Positions 10,843 through 25,400 of a stretch of DNA of 64,000 nt are shown piece by piece. Made by a program: the position numbers and the translations under genes. Positions within the stretch are counted from its first letter, which is position 1; every line of letters begins with the position of its first letter. Source of the DNA: Strix aluco (taxonomy: Eukaryota; Chordata; Aves; Strigiformes; Strigidae); assembly GCF_031877795.1 (NCBI RefSeq), contig NC_133935.1:53511330-53575329 (forward strand), in the 5' to 3' direction. A model generated the notes under the pieces. That model was not told the DNA's origin. It saw only the letters and a program-made list of their open reading frames with translations, and searched no databases.

Positions 10843-13800
10843 ACAAAAAATAAACACTAAACCAGTAAATAGGGACTGTAAATTGCTTCTTGTTGTAGCA
10901 AGACCCTTAACAGTCTTCAGTATTTGCAGCTTATTTACATCTATTTAAAATTCTTGTTTCAAAACAAAACTAGTCTTGAGGAAAGGGTTTTGCCTGAATG
11001 CTGTTTGTATGCAGTCATCCCTAGCCAGCGAGCTTGCTGGTTTATAATTCCAATTTTTGAGTACTATTCACAGCAACTATCTAAAAAGTCAGTTTTCAGT
11101 TTATCATTCATTGTTTGATTCAATTAATGGAATTTAAGTTAATTTCACAGCACATTTTCTTTTGGTTTTCAAAATATACATTTGTTAGTCACTAGACAAT
11201 AACAATTGTTTAATAACATAATTAGTTAGGCTTTGATTTGCAAGACATATAACTTGAAACCATATGATTTCCATGATTCCAGTAATTATTTTTAATTCAG
11301 GCTATAAAAATTCCATGCCATATTAACCAGCAAGGCTGGGAAAGAAGCCAAAGATGCAGTTTAACTTTTTATGATTAAAAAAATCTTATTTTCCAAACTC
11401 TGTTCAATTCCTGGTTTAGTAGACAATTTTCTATGCAGATATTTCAGTGCTAAATCTGTGAAAGCTAGTCAGCACAGTATTAAAATGAAACAGAATCTAG
11501 CAAGTAATGTCTAGACCAGATCTTTGATGGACCAGCTGCTCTACAGACACAGTATGAGAAGGCTGAAAGACTCCAGCTCCAGTGCAGCAACATGAGGGGC
11601 TCAGCAAAGCATTGTAACCAGTGGGTTAGCAAAGGCTACTTTGAAAGAGTTGGCTGAATTCAGCAGATATCGACAAAATCAAGATTTATTGCATTTCATG
11701 TCCTGCTTTGAAGGGTGTGTTAGAATACCTTTCTCAGCTAAAGAGAGCTCCCTTAGATTTATTGCACACACCTACTTCATCAATGTTTATTCCTCTTAAT
11801 CTTCATGTTGCACCTCAGCTTTGGTTTCCCCCAGGTAAATTTAAAAAAACAACCAACCAACCAACCTTTTTTAATTATTATTATTTACATGAACAGCCTA
11901 TATTTTTAAGGAAATATTAAAAACCCAGGACTGAACTTTTGGTTTTAAGTGGCCAACTCCTCAAGTGTTCCTTCAGGATGCAGATAACAAACCTTTCCAT
12001 CAGCTCATTCAAAGACAACGTTCAGAGAGGCTATTTCTCCTGTGCAAGAGAAACTTGATGTGTTGAGATGAAAACTTTGATGTCAGCCAACAGTATTCAT
12101 TTTAAACAACCCGAAGGAAACAACTACTCTGGATCTGGAGCAGAACTGCTCAACTGACTCTGTGAGGTTTTCAGTACTCTAAGAATGTAAAGGGAGACCC
12201 CAATTTCTTGCATTGGAAGAAAACTGCTTTGGATACATAATCATTATGCAAATTTGTAAAAATATCATCATAAATACCTTTAGATGTAAACAATTAAATT
12301 TTTGAGGAAAAAAATCTGTATTTTCAGTATGCGCTATGTGCACAGAGATGCATCCTGATCAAAAGCCTGGTAAATTCTGTTGATTCATGTGGAGCACACA
12401 CAAATTGAAAGTTCAGCAGAATTCTGCCCATGAATGTATAATTTCTATCCATGCCCATACTACTGAGCTGTAATTTTTCCAAGCCCACTACATAGGAAGA
12501 AGAAAGTGTTATTTAATTCCAAAATTTTTAAGCAAGTTGATTTTATGCTCATAGACTTTATTCACCCACGTACTCACACCCACTTACTCACAAGGACCAT
12601 GCACATACTCCCAGGTGGTTTGCCCACAGGGAACAGGGGATGATGGCTGTCAAGACATCTCTGGGCCTCTGACAATGAGGAACTAGTGTTTGGACTCATC
12701 TTTCCTTTCCTTTAGGAGTTGTTGGTTGTGATGAGGTTTCCCTTACTTAAAAATTTTGTTTAGTGCATAAATCTAAGACCATGTTGCAGCACGTTGTCTG
12801 CTTTCCCTTGATTGAAATATATGTTTGAAGTATTGGCCCATAGTTAATTTTCATGTTCAGCTAGAGGGAAAAAGAAGCAGTAAATGGGACATGCTACAAC
12901 CTTGTCTGCATCCTCTCCGTGTGAGGGTGATGCACTCCTGTTGGCAAGACATCTGTGTTGGGGTTTTATCAGACAACAGGCTGTGTGACCTCAACATAAA
13001 TATCACTCTCCTCTATCTTAGTGCTGAGAATGGAGTGCTGGCAATAGTGTCCTGTGGTCAGGGTCCTTCAGTGTCAACACAGGCCATTCTTTCAACCTTT
13101 CTACTGCTTTTCTTCTGGTGCTTGCACACACTTTCCATACTTCATTCATGTTAATCTTAATATTTGTCTTAGAAATATCTGCAGCTTTACAAAACTTGAC
13201 AAATATGACTTATAAAATAGGGAGGCTTTCCATGGGCTTAAGTCCTTTGAAATGCTGGCCAACATGTAAAACCAGGAGTTTGTTGATGGTTAGAAGAGCA
13301 TTTCTTATTCTATTTGTCTTTCAATAAGTCTACCTGTTTTACTTTATTTATTTTGTATCTTACTGGAGCCTGCTTTTCAGTTCAAACCGAATTTAACAAA
13401 TATCTTGTTTATTTAAGTTTCATTTTCCATGTTACTATGTTATTTTTTTAACTCATGTTAAGACCTTACCTTTTATGGTCTAAAACACTGATTTCTAACT
13501 CACTTTTCTACAGCAAAGATATTATGAGTTTCCAACTTGATTTTCTTTTCACTTAATTATTAACAATTTAGGGCCAGTTTCATCAGAATGCATGTAATCT
13601 ACTGACAGGCACTTTGGTTTTGATGATGATGATAGGGCACACCAAATCTCTCGCTGAATTTGCATGTTAAAGCACAGTACTGATACAAGTCTTGCCAATG
13701 ATCAAAAAGCTCCTCTTCAGTGTTGGCAAACTTTTCTGAATCATGTATTATGGCAGTCTAAGACACATTAAATATATTAAAATCTTCCTTCTCTCTGTAA

Positions 13801-15284
13801 CAGAAATTTGAAAAATCTCTGTTAGGTAGATTTTGAGCATGGTATTTTTCATTGTATGATTCTGTCTTGCCTCCCTCAAGCCTAGGCACCCCAGCTGTCT
13901 TTAACTTATCCTTTTTAATTTTTACAAATATGTCAAAAGTCTTCACGGTTGTTAAAAAGATTAAATTTCTCTTTGTTTTTCCCAGTTTTAGCTAGTACCT
14001 GCATATCACTTTCTTACTGTATTTACTGTGCAGAATTGAACAAAAGTGCTTGAATTTATGCATAAAACTTCTCAAAATGCATTTTGTGACAAAGTGTTTT
14101 ATGTTAAGAATTGTAAAATTATTACTGCACATCAGATTCATTATGTAGCTTATTTTAAATGGGGCAGAATATTTTCATGGTCCAAGAAAAGACATATTTT
14201 ATAACTTACAACTGGAGATATATCTGTAATTTTTTTCATAAAATATGCATGAATGATTTTCAGCTCCATTTAACTAATGTGTTTTGGAAAGTCTTTGCAA
14301 TAGTAAATGCAACAAATCTCAGGCAAGATAGGAAGTAATGTGTAAGTGTGGTTAAGAGTAGCTTTTCATTTTGCAGTTCAAATTTTGGACCAAATGTTTC
14401 TTTATGTAGATAGCCTCAGTATTATTCTGGAATGTAAGAGTGATCACCAGGTATAAAGTTGTAAACTGTGTCAGAAAATAAAAATGTCCAAACATCATAA
14501 ACTACTCACAATGTATTTGCTAAAGGAAAAAGAAGTGTGTGCATCCTTAAACTGACTGGGAGAGCCTCTGGGAACTATCAGCTTCTCCACAGATGGATGA
14601 AAAAGACAGTGTTGGCCTGAGCTGAGATCTACTAAATACAGAATGAAAGATAGCAGAAGTCACTGAGAAGAATCAGGGGTTAGCTGGTACTGCCCAGTGT
14701 AGATGAGGGTATGCTGCAGTCTTTTAAAGACTCAGAATCCAGAAGGCATCTGGCCTTGCAAGAGCACCTTGCCCTCTGCCCATCTCTCACACATCTGCTA
14801 TGCAAAGCACATCACATCTTTCCTTTGATGTTGCCCAGACACAGATCAGCAGTGCCAGAGACTGGAGGTTTTTACCCATGCTTTCTGAAGTCAGTGGGAA
14901 CAGTCTGGTTCCTAAAACAACAAATGTAACTTTGCAAATAATTGCTGAGACATGCCAAAAGCACCTTAAATATGTTGTTGCCATTATCTGCTCAAGACAG
15001 GGAAAGTTGTCACATCAGAAGTTGATTGCTAAGGTTTCAAAACTGCAAACAAAATTCCTGAGCCCAGAGTCATCCCACTTAACTCAGGCATATAACTCAA
15101 TGGAACCAGGTCAGGAAATGAGTGTCCCAAATTCTACCTTGTGATCAATATCTAGAGATAATCACCTCTGTGGAGCAATTCAGGACACCTAAAATCTTAA
15201 TCTGCCTGTGCCAGGCCTTCTGGAAGAGAAGTCATTTTTACAATAGACCATAGAAAAAAAATTAAACACAGTTACAGACAGAGA
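10843..15284. other. Intergenic, no feature recognised
   Basis: AT-rich sequence with a small AACC tetranucleotide run near 11,850. Open frames look like chance; no supported gene. Confidence 0.55.
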
Positions 15285-15484
15285 GAACAGAACCCCACTT
15301 CTGTTCCACTGGCACAGGTTGCCCAGAGAGTTTGTGGAGTGTCCATTCTTGGAGGTGTTAAAAAACCTTCTGGACATGGTCCTGGGTGACTGGCTGTAGG
15401 TGGTCCTGCTTGAGCAGGGGGTTTGGACCAGCTGACCAGCAGTCCCTTCCAACCTCAGCCACTCTGTGATTCTATGATTCTGTG
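15285..15484 (+). mobile_element. CR1 LINE 3'-end fragment
   Basis: The sense-strand CR1 tail is plain: GGTTGCCCAGAGAGTTTGTGG, a CCCTTCCAACCTCAGCC block, and the terminal degenerate octamer repeat ATTCTATGATTCTGTG at about 15,470-15,485. Confidence 0.88.
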
Positions 15485-18400
15485 AGCTCTGGGTGTAGGC
15501 TGTTAGTCTTGGGTGAATAATCTAACCTATGAGTTACTGTGCAAAAAGTGACATAATGACACTGTTAGTCTCAATGCTGAACTTTTGAGACTTCTCTGTC
15601 AATTGATGCAGTGTCCACTGCGAGAGTAATAGCAGTGCTTTAAGCAGGGAGAAGGCACTGACCTTTGCATAACAGGTCCTGCTTTCCACTCACAATTTAA
15701 CTAATAGCAAACAGGGTTATCAGGCTTAGGAGATACGTCCTATAGAATAAGCAGTTCTTACCCATAAGTATTTGTACATAGGGCTTAGACCACATCTGCA
15801 ATTAGCTAACTTGGCAAGTAATAAGCTCCCAAAAGGTGCCATCCTTCAGCTCAGTTCTATGGCCAAATATCACTCAATTTTCTCAAGAGAAAGCCTATAC
15901 ATTTAAAGAAAATTCTTAAGGTTGTGAAGTTTAGTCCTCTGTGTTGCAGTCAGCAACATTTTTGCCATCAAATGCTGTGTAACTGCCTCACAAAATTTGT
16001 ACATCTGCAAATATTGTCAATGTATACATTATTTTTTCAATGTTTGAAAAGCTGCCTTGATATATTCTGTTTTCAGATGTTATAATAAAAAATGAAAAAA
16101 CAGTATGAGAAGTATAGCATTATACTTTACATGATTGGTAGTATTGATGTGAAAACATAGTCATGCAGTCATCTTACTTCATTTTAAAAACCTGAACATT
16201 ACTATTCATGGAAAGGTGGGATTGAAAATACAGCAAACAGAAATCCAGATAGTAGAAGAAATATAGCACATGCAATGGCAATGCACTATTTATTACGTGC
16301 TAAATTTACCCATTAACATGTCTTTTTCTGACCTTGAAATATCACACTGAAGACAAAAGAGTAGTACTGCCTCAATGCTTGTTGATTTTTGCATTTTATG
16401 TGGAAAATGACAAGATATCTGGGATATGTGGCCATTATAAGTGTATCTGTTGCTACTCCTTGTCAAGAATATATATTCTGCATAATCTTCAGATAAGTAA
16501 TGTGTGAAAGAAAGGTCAACTAAACAATATTTGAGCAAGTATAAACTAGAGATTGATTTAACATTCAATTTCCTAGGATGAGAAAACTATCCGAGGATTA
16601 AAGGATTATAAATTAGAGGTGCAAGTTATGTGTCACCTCTGCACGTAACAGAGGTTTTAAGATCCAAAAGCAAAAGTCACCACTACCTCGAATGTAAACC
16701 TTACGTTTACTTTCTTGTACCAGTAGCAGATGAGACTAGTATGTATCACAAAGCCTGTTTGTTCTGCAGGAAAAAAATCACTAAAACTTTTTTTTTTTTT
16801 TAAATGCCTCTACTATAATTGATGTTTGAGCTGCGTTCCATGCAATTTCTAATCAATACAGTATTATCCATGTTAGTATTTCTATTTAGTTATTTATTCC
16901 AGTGTGAATAAATTAGTGACTTAGAATTAAGTCAACAATGTTAAGTATTTTGGTGCTCTGGTAATAAAGGGGTGAATTGAATAAAATATGGAAATATTAT
17001 GCAACTAATAATTCAATTTATTATCATGGATGATGGGTGTTGGTGATTGATAATTTCTTTTTTTTCTCAATGCAATAGGAACACAAACCCAGGAAGAGTA
17101 GCAGAGTTTTGGGGAGCATTTGGCTGATTTTCCCATATTACTCCTCTCCAAAGGCAGAATTAACATCAGGAAGTTAGATATAGTGTATGACAAGAACTGG
17201 GATGGAGCCAAGGCAAATGTTCTAGGCATATTGCCTGGATATATTCAGATTTCAAGGAGATGGTGTCAACTTCACTGAGTATTTAGCCAGGTGCTTGTAA
17301 TATGTTAACAATTTGCTCAGACCAGAGTCCTGTGTAGCAAACACAGAAATTTTTTTCCTATTAAAACTATCAACAAAAACTTCTGTTTCATATCAAAATT
17401 ACAAAATTCAAAAGCACTTGTTCAGAATCTTGTGACATTAGTGTTACAAGCTAAAGCTTCAGTCCAACTCACAATTCAATATTATAAAGATCTTACATGG
17501 ATATGTATATTTATATATCTGTGTGTGGGAGGGGGAGAGAGTGTGTGAACACACACGCACATGCCTGCATATAAAAAAAAATTGCATATAATATAGTAAA
17601 GGACAGATTAAAAAATAGTGACATTGTGCTATTGATTTGAAACTCTGAAATAAAGTCTTGCATATAAATATCTCTTTGATACCAGAAGAGTGACAATATT
17701 TTATTCTGGACCAAAACCACACACAAGGCAGTGCCAGTAACACAAAGTTTCATTTAAATAAGAATTATGTTCCCTCTCCCGCAAGAGAATTATCTATTTT
17801 TAATTTTTTTTTATTAGGGAAAATATTTGAAGGTAGTAGTAGGAACACAGTTTGCAAATGATATTTTAGAAGAGTTTTTCACAGCAAGAGTGAAAGATAT
17901 TAAAGACATTAATTATCCTCAGATTAAGATATGGATTTATAGAGGATATAAAAATCAATTTGGTGAGAAAATGTGAAGTATGACTGTTGGATATGTATCT
18001 TAAATTACTTTTTATGCTATCTTATGTATTACTCTAACATATGAGAACTGTGGTTATTTTCTAATATGAAATCCATATGATGTTATTCCTAGTTAAAGTG
18101 AATTCTTTGGCTTCACTAAAGTCTTGGAGAATTTTTGTTTCTAACTTGAATAAGGTCATCTCTTCACCTCTGACTTTTCTAACTAAGGTACATCTGATCT
18201 ACATTTATTGCAAGTAGTACATTTTCAATTAGCGTATATGTTAATATGTCAATAACGAATTGAATATAAGACAGTAGTATTGTTCTCTTTCCCTAACCTC
18301 CTCTATGACATTAAAAAAAATTTAGTTCATCATTCTACACTTAATGAACCACGAGTAACTTTTTTCTGTCTTACCATGCTCTACTGACATCCTTGAGTTT

Positions 18401-19205
18401 TGTATATTACTTCTTGGACCCAAGAGGGGATAAGATGACAATAAATCTTGACATACCATCACAACAATGAATCTTGAGATTCACTAGTTACCCAATGTTT
18501 GCATGAAGTACAAATATTAGCACATATCTAATAGTAACAGTAAAAGTTTTTGAAAATGGTAAGCATGTCTTTATCATTTCCTTTTTATCCCTAAAGAGAC
18601 TTCATCTTGAAGCATTTTGCAGCCATGGCATTGTTCAAATCTCACAGTGAAGTTGTTTTCGCAAAGGTTCCACATCTCATATAAATGACTGAGCCTAAGA
18701 GCTCCAAAATGCTTGTCTTGCTGCAGAAAAGGATCAGCTTGCTCTTTGATTATGTTGCAAGTTACAACATACATACATAAGTGTATTTATACACACATAT
18801 ATACAGATATATTCATTTGTCTATAAACAAATTTCTCTTGTAAAATAAATAAAAACACTTCCTTTCTCCAAGTCCACATAACTAATTATCACACAATAAC
18901 TGAGAAGTGTTGTTAAATGAATTATTCATGCCAAGAGTGGGTTTTAAAATATCTTGTGATGTATTTTCCTCATAACAAGTTTTTATAAACTGGAATTTAC
19001 AGATTCTTTAACTGAATATTAGGAATGTTTTGCCATATTACATCAATTATATAAAATCTGTCTATTCCTTCAAAAATTTTCCAAATGAAGTAATATGCCC
19101 ATAACCACTCTCCAAGAAATCATAGACAAAGGTAAAAATCATGCTTTTTTCTTTCACTAATTAAACTTCAGGTTTAGGAAAGAGGACACACTTTTAAAGG
19201 TATAA
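15485..19205. other. Intergenic, no feature recognised
   Basis: AT-rich, with a GT/GA-rich low-complexity patch at about 17,518-17,565. No gene signal. Confidence 0.55.
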
Positions 19206-19416
19206 CTTTTTACTAATAATGAACACTTTCACAGCATGTTTCATCTACAGTTTGAAAGGTAGTTAAGCATCATTATGCTCTCCCTTTGCTGGGGAAATAG
19301 AAGCGCAGAGCAGATGTCACCACCTTCCCCCCAGCTGCAAATCTGGGCCACGGTAGCAGCACAGCTGGAGCCCACATCCTCACCCCTTGGTTACTAAAGC
19401 ATTCTACCTCCCAAGA
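19206..19416 (+). repeat. Possible ancient MIR/CORE-SINE-like remnant
   Basis: The order of motifs follows an old tRNA-derived SINE-type unit: an ATTATG...CTGGGGAAATAGAAGC stretch, then CACAGCTGGAGCCCACATCC, then ACTAAAGCATTCTACCTCCC. These recall the GGGAAACTGAGGCACAGAG, GAACCCAGG and CACTA...CTGCCT blocks of MIR-like repeats. Divergence is high and the call rests on motif order only. Confidence 0.4.
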
Positions 19417-22400
19417 ATCAATTTTTGAAGGGTGAAATATATACTGTGCCTATCAGTAGATGAGAAGATTGTTTTTATTGATCTTTCTTGAGACACAATT
19501 TTGCCTTAAGAAAAAAAAAGAGGAAACAATTACAATCAGTGAGTGCCCAGTGGATCATCTTCGAGTAGCACAAGGTAAGGAAGATCTCAGAAACACTTCC
19601 TAATTTACCTAATAAATTCAGTGAAGTAGCACTTACAATCCACTTTTATTAAGGGTAATAAAACATATGTACATTTTGTGTCAGAAATGCACTAAGTACA
19701 GGTTAAAACAACACAAGCTATGCTGTTATGTGCCCTATACGTATGTGAGTTTGGGATTAAGTAACATGGTTTATATCTAAATTACTCATACTCCATCTTA
19801 ATGTGTCTTAAACCCCTGTACATGGCAGGTAATACTGCATTATTAACAATCTTCTTCATTTGTGCTTTTTATCTCAATAGTAAATTACTAGCAAATCTTT
19901 CAGATAGTCTGAAAAAGATACTCTCAAAAGAAGATATTTAATATGCATGAACAAATAAAAATTGCAAGTGTTTGGCCTTGAGAATATTTCTTTTATGCAT
20001 AACTTTCTTGACACTCTGAAGAAAGAGAAATTGGTGAGAGTATTTAACTCATCAGTGACAAGATATTTACTGGTTCAGTTATTAAATGAACAAAGCATGA
20101 TCAGAAGATACTACTGACAAGGACTGAAGTCCTAGCCACTCTGTATATCCACATGACACTAAGCATTCATTTAATTAAGACACCATGTGCGTAAACAGTG
20201 AAGGTGGAAGGTCTGTAAAGCAAGAAAATAACTAATGCAAAGCACACAGTGGCTGAAGCCTGGTTTCCAAACAATTTCTCATGTCCTTTACAATACACAA
20301 CAACAGATCTACATCTCCCCATATTTTCCATTAACATTTCACTCTCTTCTCCCTTCATCACAATACTCTCAGCTTCTTCATCTTCTACCATCAGCAATGC
20401 TACAGCACCCTCAGGCCTTCAGTGTAATACTTCCACTGTTCTGTCACCCATCCAAAATTTATTCTCAGCCACTTCTGTTGTTCTCAGTTCTCTCTCTCTC
20501 CTGCAATTTTTGGGAACATGGGAAATGGATAGGATGAATGGATGGTCACATTAGCAGCATGGACCTGCAAGCCATATTTCCTTAGTGAATCAGGCTCGAT
20601 GGTGCTGCCCACTCAATATTTTAGAAGCATCCACTACCACAGAACAGAGGTTGCCAGCTGTACCTCAGAGTCCACTCACAGATCCAGTTCCTCCAGCAGC
20701 CTCCTTAACACACCCAGCTCCCAGTTCAATCACACCAGACAATGCACCCCCTGAAAATTCAGGGTTCAAAGTTCAGTGTGTGCATCTTGCAGACCTGATG
20801 GCACAAACCTCCTTTTGTCCATATAGACCCATAAGTATCTTTCAAATAAGTGTATCACAATAAAATCTGATGTTACCTGCAATATCCCATTATTCAACAC
20901 TTTGTCAAAGAAAAGGCTGAAGTAGAAAAGGGGACTAAGTTGCACCATATTGTTCTGGCATGAATTTGACCACTTCCTCTCTGATTTGTTACACAAGTTA
21001 AAGTATGGATATGCTGGGACATCCTGAGTGCTGTGAGGGGGCTCTGCAGCTAATCAACACATGCCTAACAAATCTAGTTAAGGACAGTTTTAGCAGATCC
21101 ACAATGTGTGAGCAGACGGGCTCTGTAACACCTACACAGTGGTCAACACATTCTCAATGCAAGTGCATACCCAAGGGCAGTCGATTGGACTAACCAAGCA
21201 TGCAAAATATAGATGACCTGAACATAGACAGCTGTCATTTGTCCTGCTACTGTTTTGAGTGGACTGATAGGCACCCAGAAACCCCAGATAAAATGACTAA
21301 AGCTGGTAGGAGAGCAAGAGGTGAGACATAAAAGCAATCAGCTACTGCCAAAAGCCGTAACATTAGCAGGTGTGTATTCCCTCATCTGCTCCTGAGGCAA
21401 CCTGGATAGAATCATTGTAAAGTTACAGGCAGGACACACTGTGAAGCTGCAGCACAGTAATTACTGTACAATACAAAATCTTGTATTAAATCATTGTGTC
21501 AAGCTACTGTGGATCTCACTACAGAGTAAAAAAGTAGTTAAAAGTTAAAGTAGGTACTAGAAATGTCATCAATTCTGGTCTGTGGCAAAATTACTACATA
21601 GCATCTAGCTAAAGCTCTTCATGGCTCTCTAAGAGAAGAATTTGGCCTATTATGTCTCACACAAATATTTGTCTTACACTGTCCATGCTTATTGTTTCAC
21701 CTTTTCAGATTGATTTTATTATTTTATGTAATGTTTGTTCATAGACAGATCTTAGTAACAATGACCTGGCCCAGTATGGCCATAAAATATTTCTCAGGAT
21801 TTGTTTTGTTAGGTTAAACATTAAGATCATTATGATGCTTCCTATTTTCTTTATCAGAAGCAGAACTGGGATGGCAGACCCCATAACACACTGGTATACA
21901 CGACTTAGATATCTATGTGCATATCAATATATTCTCCAAATAGATTACACATACTGAAAAGTATGTGTACACACAAAATACAGTAAAATACTAAAAGATA
22001 TAGTATCTATTTTTTAAAGCATGCGAATTGCATATTTGTCTCAATAGGTTACAAACAGATGGAGTGTTGTGTTCAGCACATTTCTTCAGAGTTTCTAAAT
22101 CTGCCTGATGGGAATTCCATTACCTGCACCAGATGTACAGGTGACCTCTTTGACTTCCACTTGCCAGGCTCTGAATATATGAGGCAGTGCTGGCATGTTT
22201 TTAAAATAAAGTATATGCAAATATGGACATATTTGACATGTTGCTGTAGCACCTATTTAAAATGTATGCTATCTGGTTTAACCCTTGCACACATAATTAT
22301 AAAGTGTTTCAAAATGTCTATTCAATAAAATGTTTTTATGTCTTTCACATGATTAATCTACTTTACTCTTTTTTCCTTAATCAGAAGCAATTAAGATTTC

Positions 22401-25400
22401 TTTTCGTCTATAATTAGGAGTCTTTTTTGTTTCATTTCACTCTGAAAAGTCACTACTGTACCCCTAAGGCTGAATCTTCCAGGCACTGAATGTCTACTTC
22501 CCACCCTAGGTACAAATGTTCAAGATCTTGAAAGCCTTCCATATTAGGAGCCTTATTACACAAGATATAGGATACATTTCTTGTTTTCATATAAACATAG
22601 CACGTAAAATATTCCTTCTTTTGTTTTTGTCTCATTTATTTCAAAATACCAAAGTGAACGCATTCATTATATAGCTTTTCAAGGATATACTAGGGCCCAT
22701 ACTGAAAAATGACCAGTAGTTGTGTTGGTCTATAATAATTTTCTGGCTGAGAGTGACCACACAGTTGAGACAACCACCCTATTACACAAAAGACAAAATG
22801 CTTGTTTCCTAGGAATATGAATAACCTGCATAAAACAATAGGCCCAATTTTAAGAAAACATATGTCTGAATCCAGGTGATTTCCTTGGGTTTCAGGTGCT
22901 TACATGAGTATGGCTTTAAATGAGGACATATATGCCCCCAGTGAGGTTATGGTTGATCAATACAGTACAGGTTAATGAAAATGTAGTGTGACCCAGCAAA
23001 TGGACCAGCACATGGAAAAAGGCTCTTGTCCCTCTACTTGAAGCTGGTCTGTAGAAGGGCTTCTGAAAGTTTAACAAGCTACAGGAATAAGGGGACAAAG
23101 TCTCTTTAGTTCCTTGATTTCAGCCTATGATCATTTTCTATTTCCAGTAAACAATGTTGTTATGCTCAAAATTTTGTCTACAAGAAAAAGGAAAACATAT
23201 CTTATATGTAAAGCCAAGAATTTTCTCAAAACCATAACAGTGTAATCCAAGAAACATTATTGGGCTTAAATCTAATTATTGCAGAAACAGAAAGACTACT
23301 TTTATATTGGGAAAATATAATAATATAATAATTTATATTATTCATACTGTGGTTTAATAAATATTAATACAAAAATTATATTATTATCATTAATAATAAT
23401 AAATAGTCAACATTTTAATATACTTGGTTTCTACCCCTTTTCCTAGTGTTATACACACCTTCTGCAGGTCCTGAGGTCAGTGGTTTCAGCCTGGTGGCAG
23501 TGGTGGGTGTTGTGATGGGTGTCAGTACCTGGAGTCCTTCACTAGGAGGAATATGATATTCACATTGGTGGTGTTTTCTTCGTAGCTCTATGACATACCA
23601 GGGTACATTTTTATACGTTTGCTAACACATTTTTATGCTTTGTTCTTTCTCCACCAATCTGAAGCTCCACATTACAGCCAAATTTACTATATACAGTGTC
23701 TTTTACCTATGTTAGATACTATTTATTTGTTCTCCTTGTTACCCCTAAAAGCAGTTTTGTCCAGCTCCAGGCCTTCCTTTCTTTAGCTGACCACAGGTGA
23801 GTTGCTTATAGCTGAGGGATCTCCAGTGCCAGCCTGTGCCCATCTCTTACCATCCCATGTCTGCCCTCCTCTGTGCCACACCCTGTGTCTCCATTTCTCG
23901 ATGTCATTGCTATCTTACCAGGCTGGTATTTCTGTATACTACGTCTTTATGGCAGTCATAAACACCTCATTCTACATAGAACAACTGCTTATTATTTTTA
24001 CCTCAGTAAAACTATGATCATACTCTGCAAAGATAAAGTAGAACAAATTAGCAACAACCACCCAGTCGTTAGGAAAATTGCTGTTAAAGCTAACCCAAGT
24101 AAAACAAAAACAGTTCAGACATGGCAAGCCTGACACAGCTCTGTCCTCGGCCTTGCAAACTCAGTTCAAAGCCTGTGGCCAGATACTAGCAATGTCAATA
24201 CTGTACTGCAGGTCTACAAGGTCACAGAATTAAGTGCATGTTTTGTTACTATAACTATATCTCTTGAAAAATACCAGATCTTTCCATTTTGCATCATGGC
24301 AATTGCCTCAGATCTCTCTGCATTGTATCAAATTCCCTTGTTGAATTATCACCTGGCAAACTTTCATGCTCTGGATTTTAACAGAGCTTTCTGATTAGTG
24401 TGCAAAACCCATCCTGACCTAACACACCCCGTTGCTGCCTAGAGTCCTCTTCTATCTCCAATATGCAGTCTGTGAGAGACCTGCCTCCCTGCTGCCGCAT
24501 CAACTGGGACTAGAAATTTACACAGTAAAGTGAAGACAGATACTCCAAGCAACCTTAGGAAAGAATTAAAAGGGAACTGATGTGGGGCAGAAATAGGACA
24601 GAAAAAGGGATTAAGCAGGTTTTAGGAATGGGATAGCAGAAAGAACAGGAGGTGGCAAAGAGTCTGAGCTCTCAGGAGAGGAAGAGACATGATCAGCAAG
24701 AAAGCAGCTCAGTGTCTGTTACATACAAGGGCAAGAACTCATAAATGTAGAATTAGCAACATGTTCACCAACTTCACAAACCACATTACTGTGAGAAATA
24801 TAGGGTTAATTTAAACACAACGTGCCTAATAATCTTCATGAAATTGCTATATGAAATGTCAGATTTATAATCTAAACTAACTGCAACAAGCTCTATAGAT
24901 CCACCTAAGACCTGAAACATAATAGATTTCCTCTGGCTAGCACTAACCCTCTCTTTATATAACTCAGCACCGGTGAATTTAAAAAATGTATTTACTTTCA
25001 ATCTTAAAACTGTCGGGCAGTAATAATTCTAATCTAAATTTACAAGGATCAAGTAACTACTTATGGAAAGTGTTCTATAAGTATTGCAGAAACCGTTCAT
25101 CGTTTACAACGGTCCAACAAATGCAACAAGAGGCTATGCTTGCAGACTGTAAAATCTTAAGATTGCTACTATGAATTTGAATTACTGGTACCAATTCAAT
25201 CTTTAGCCTAGCATCATCTAGAAAAGCGATTGCAACATTTTTATTATAAAGTCTAAATATAGCAAAAGTTTTGCAGTTTGATACCTAAAAGCGAAAACTA
25301 TAATTCTTTAATTTACTTTGAAATTATTTTTATTTTCCATCAAAAAACAGATGCAATTTGCAAGGATTTATCTGCCTTTGAAAGTAGCTTTCAGCAACAG

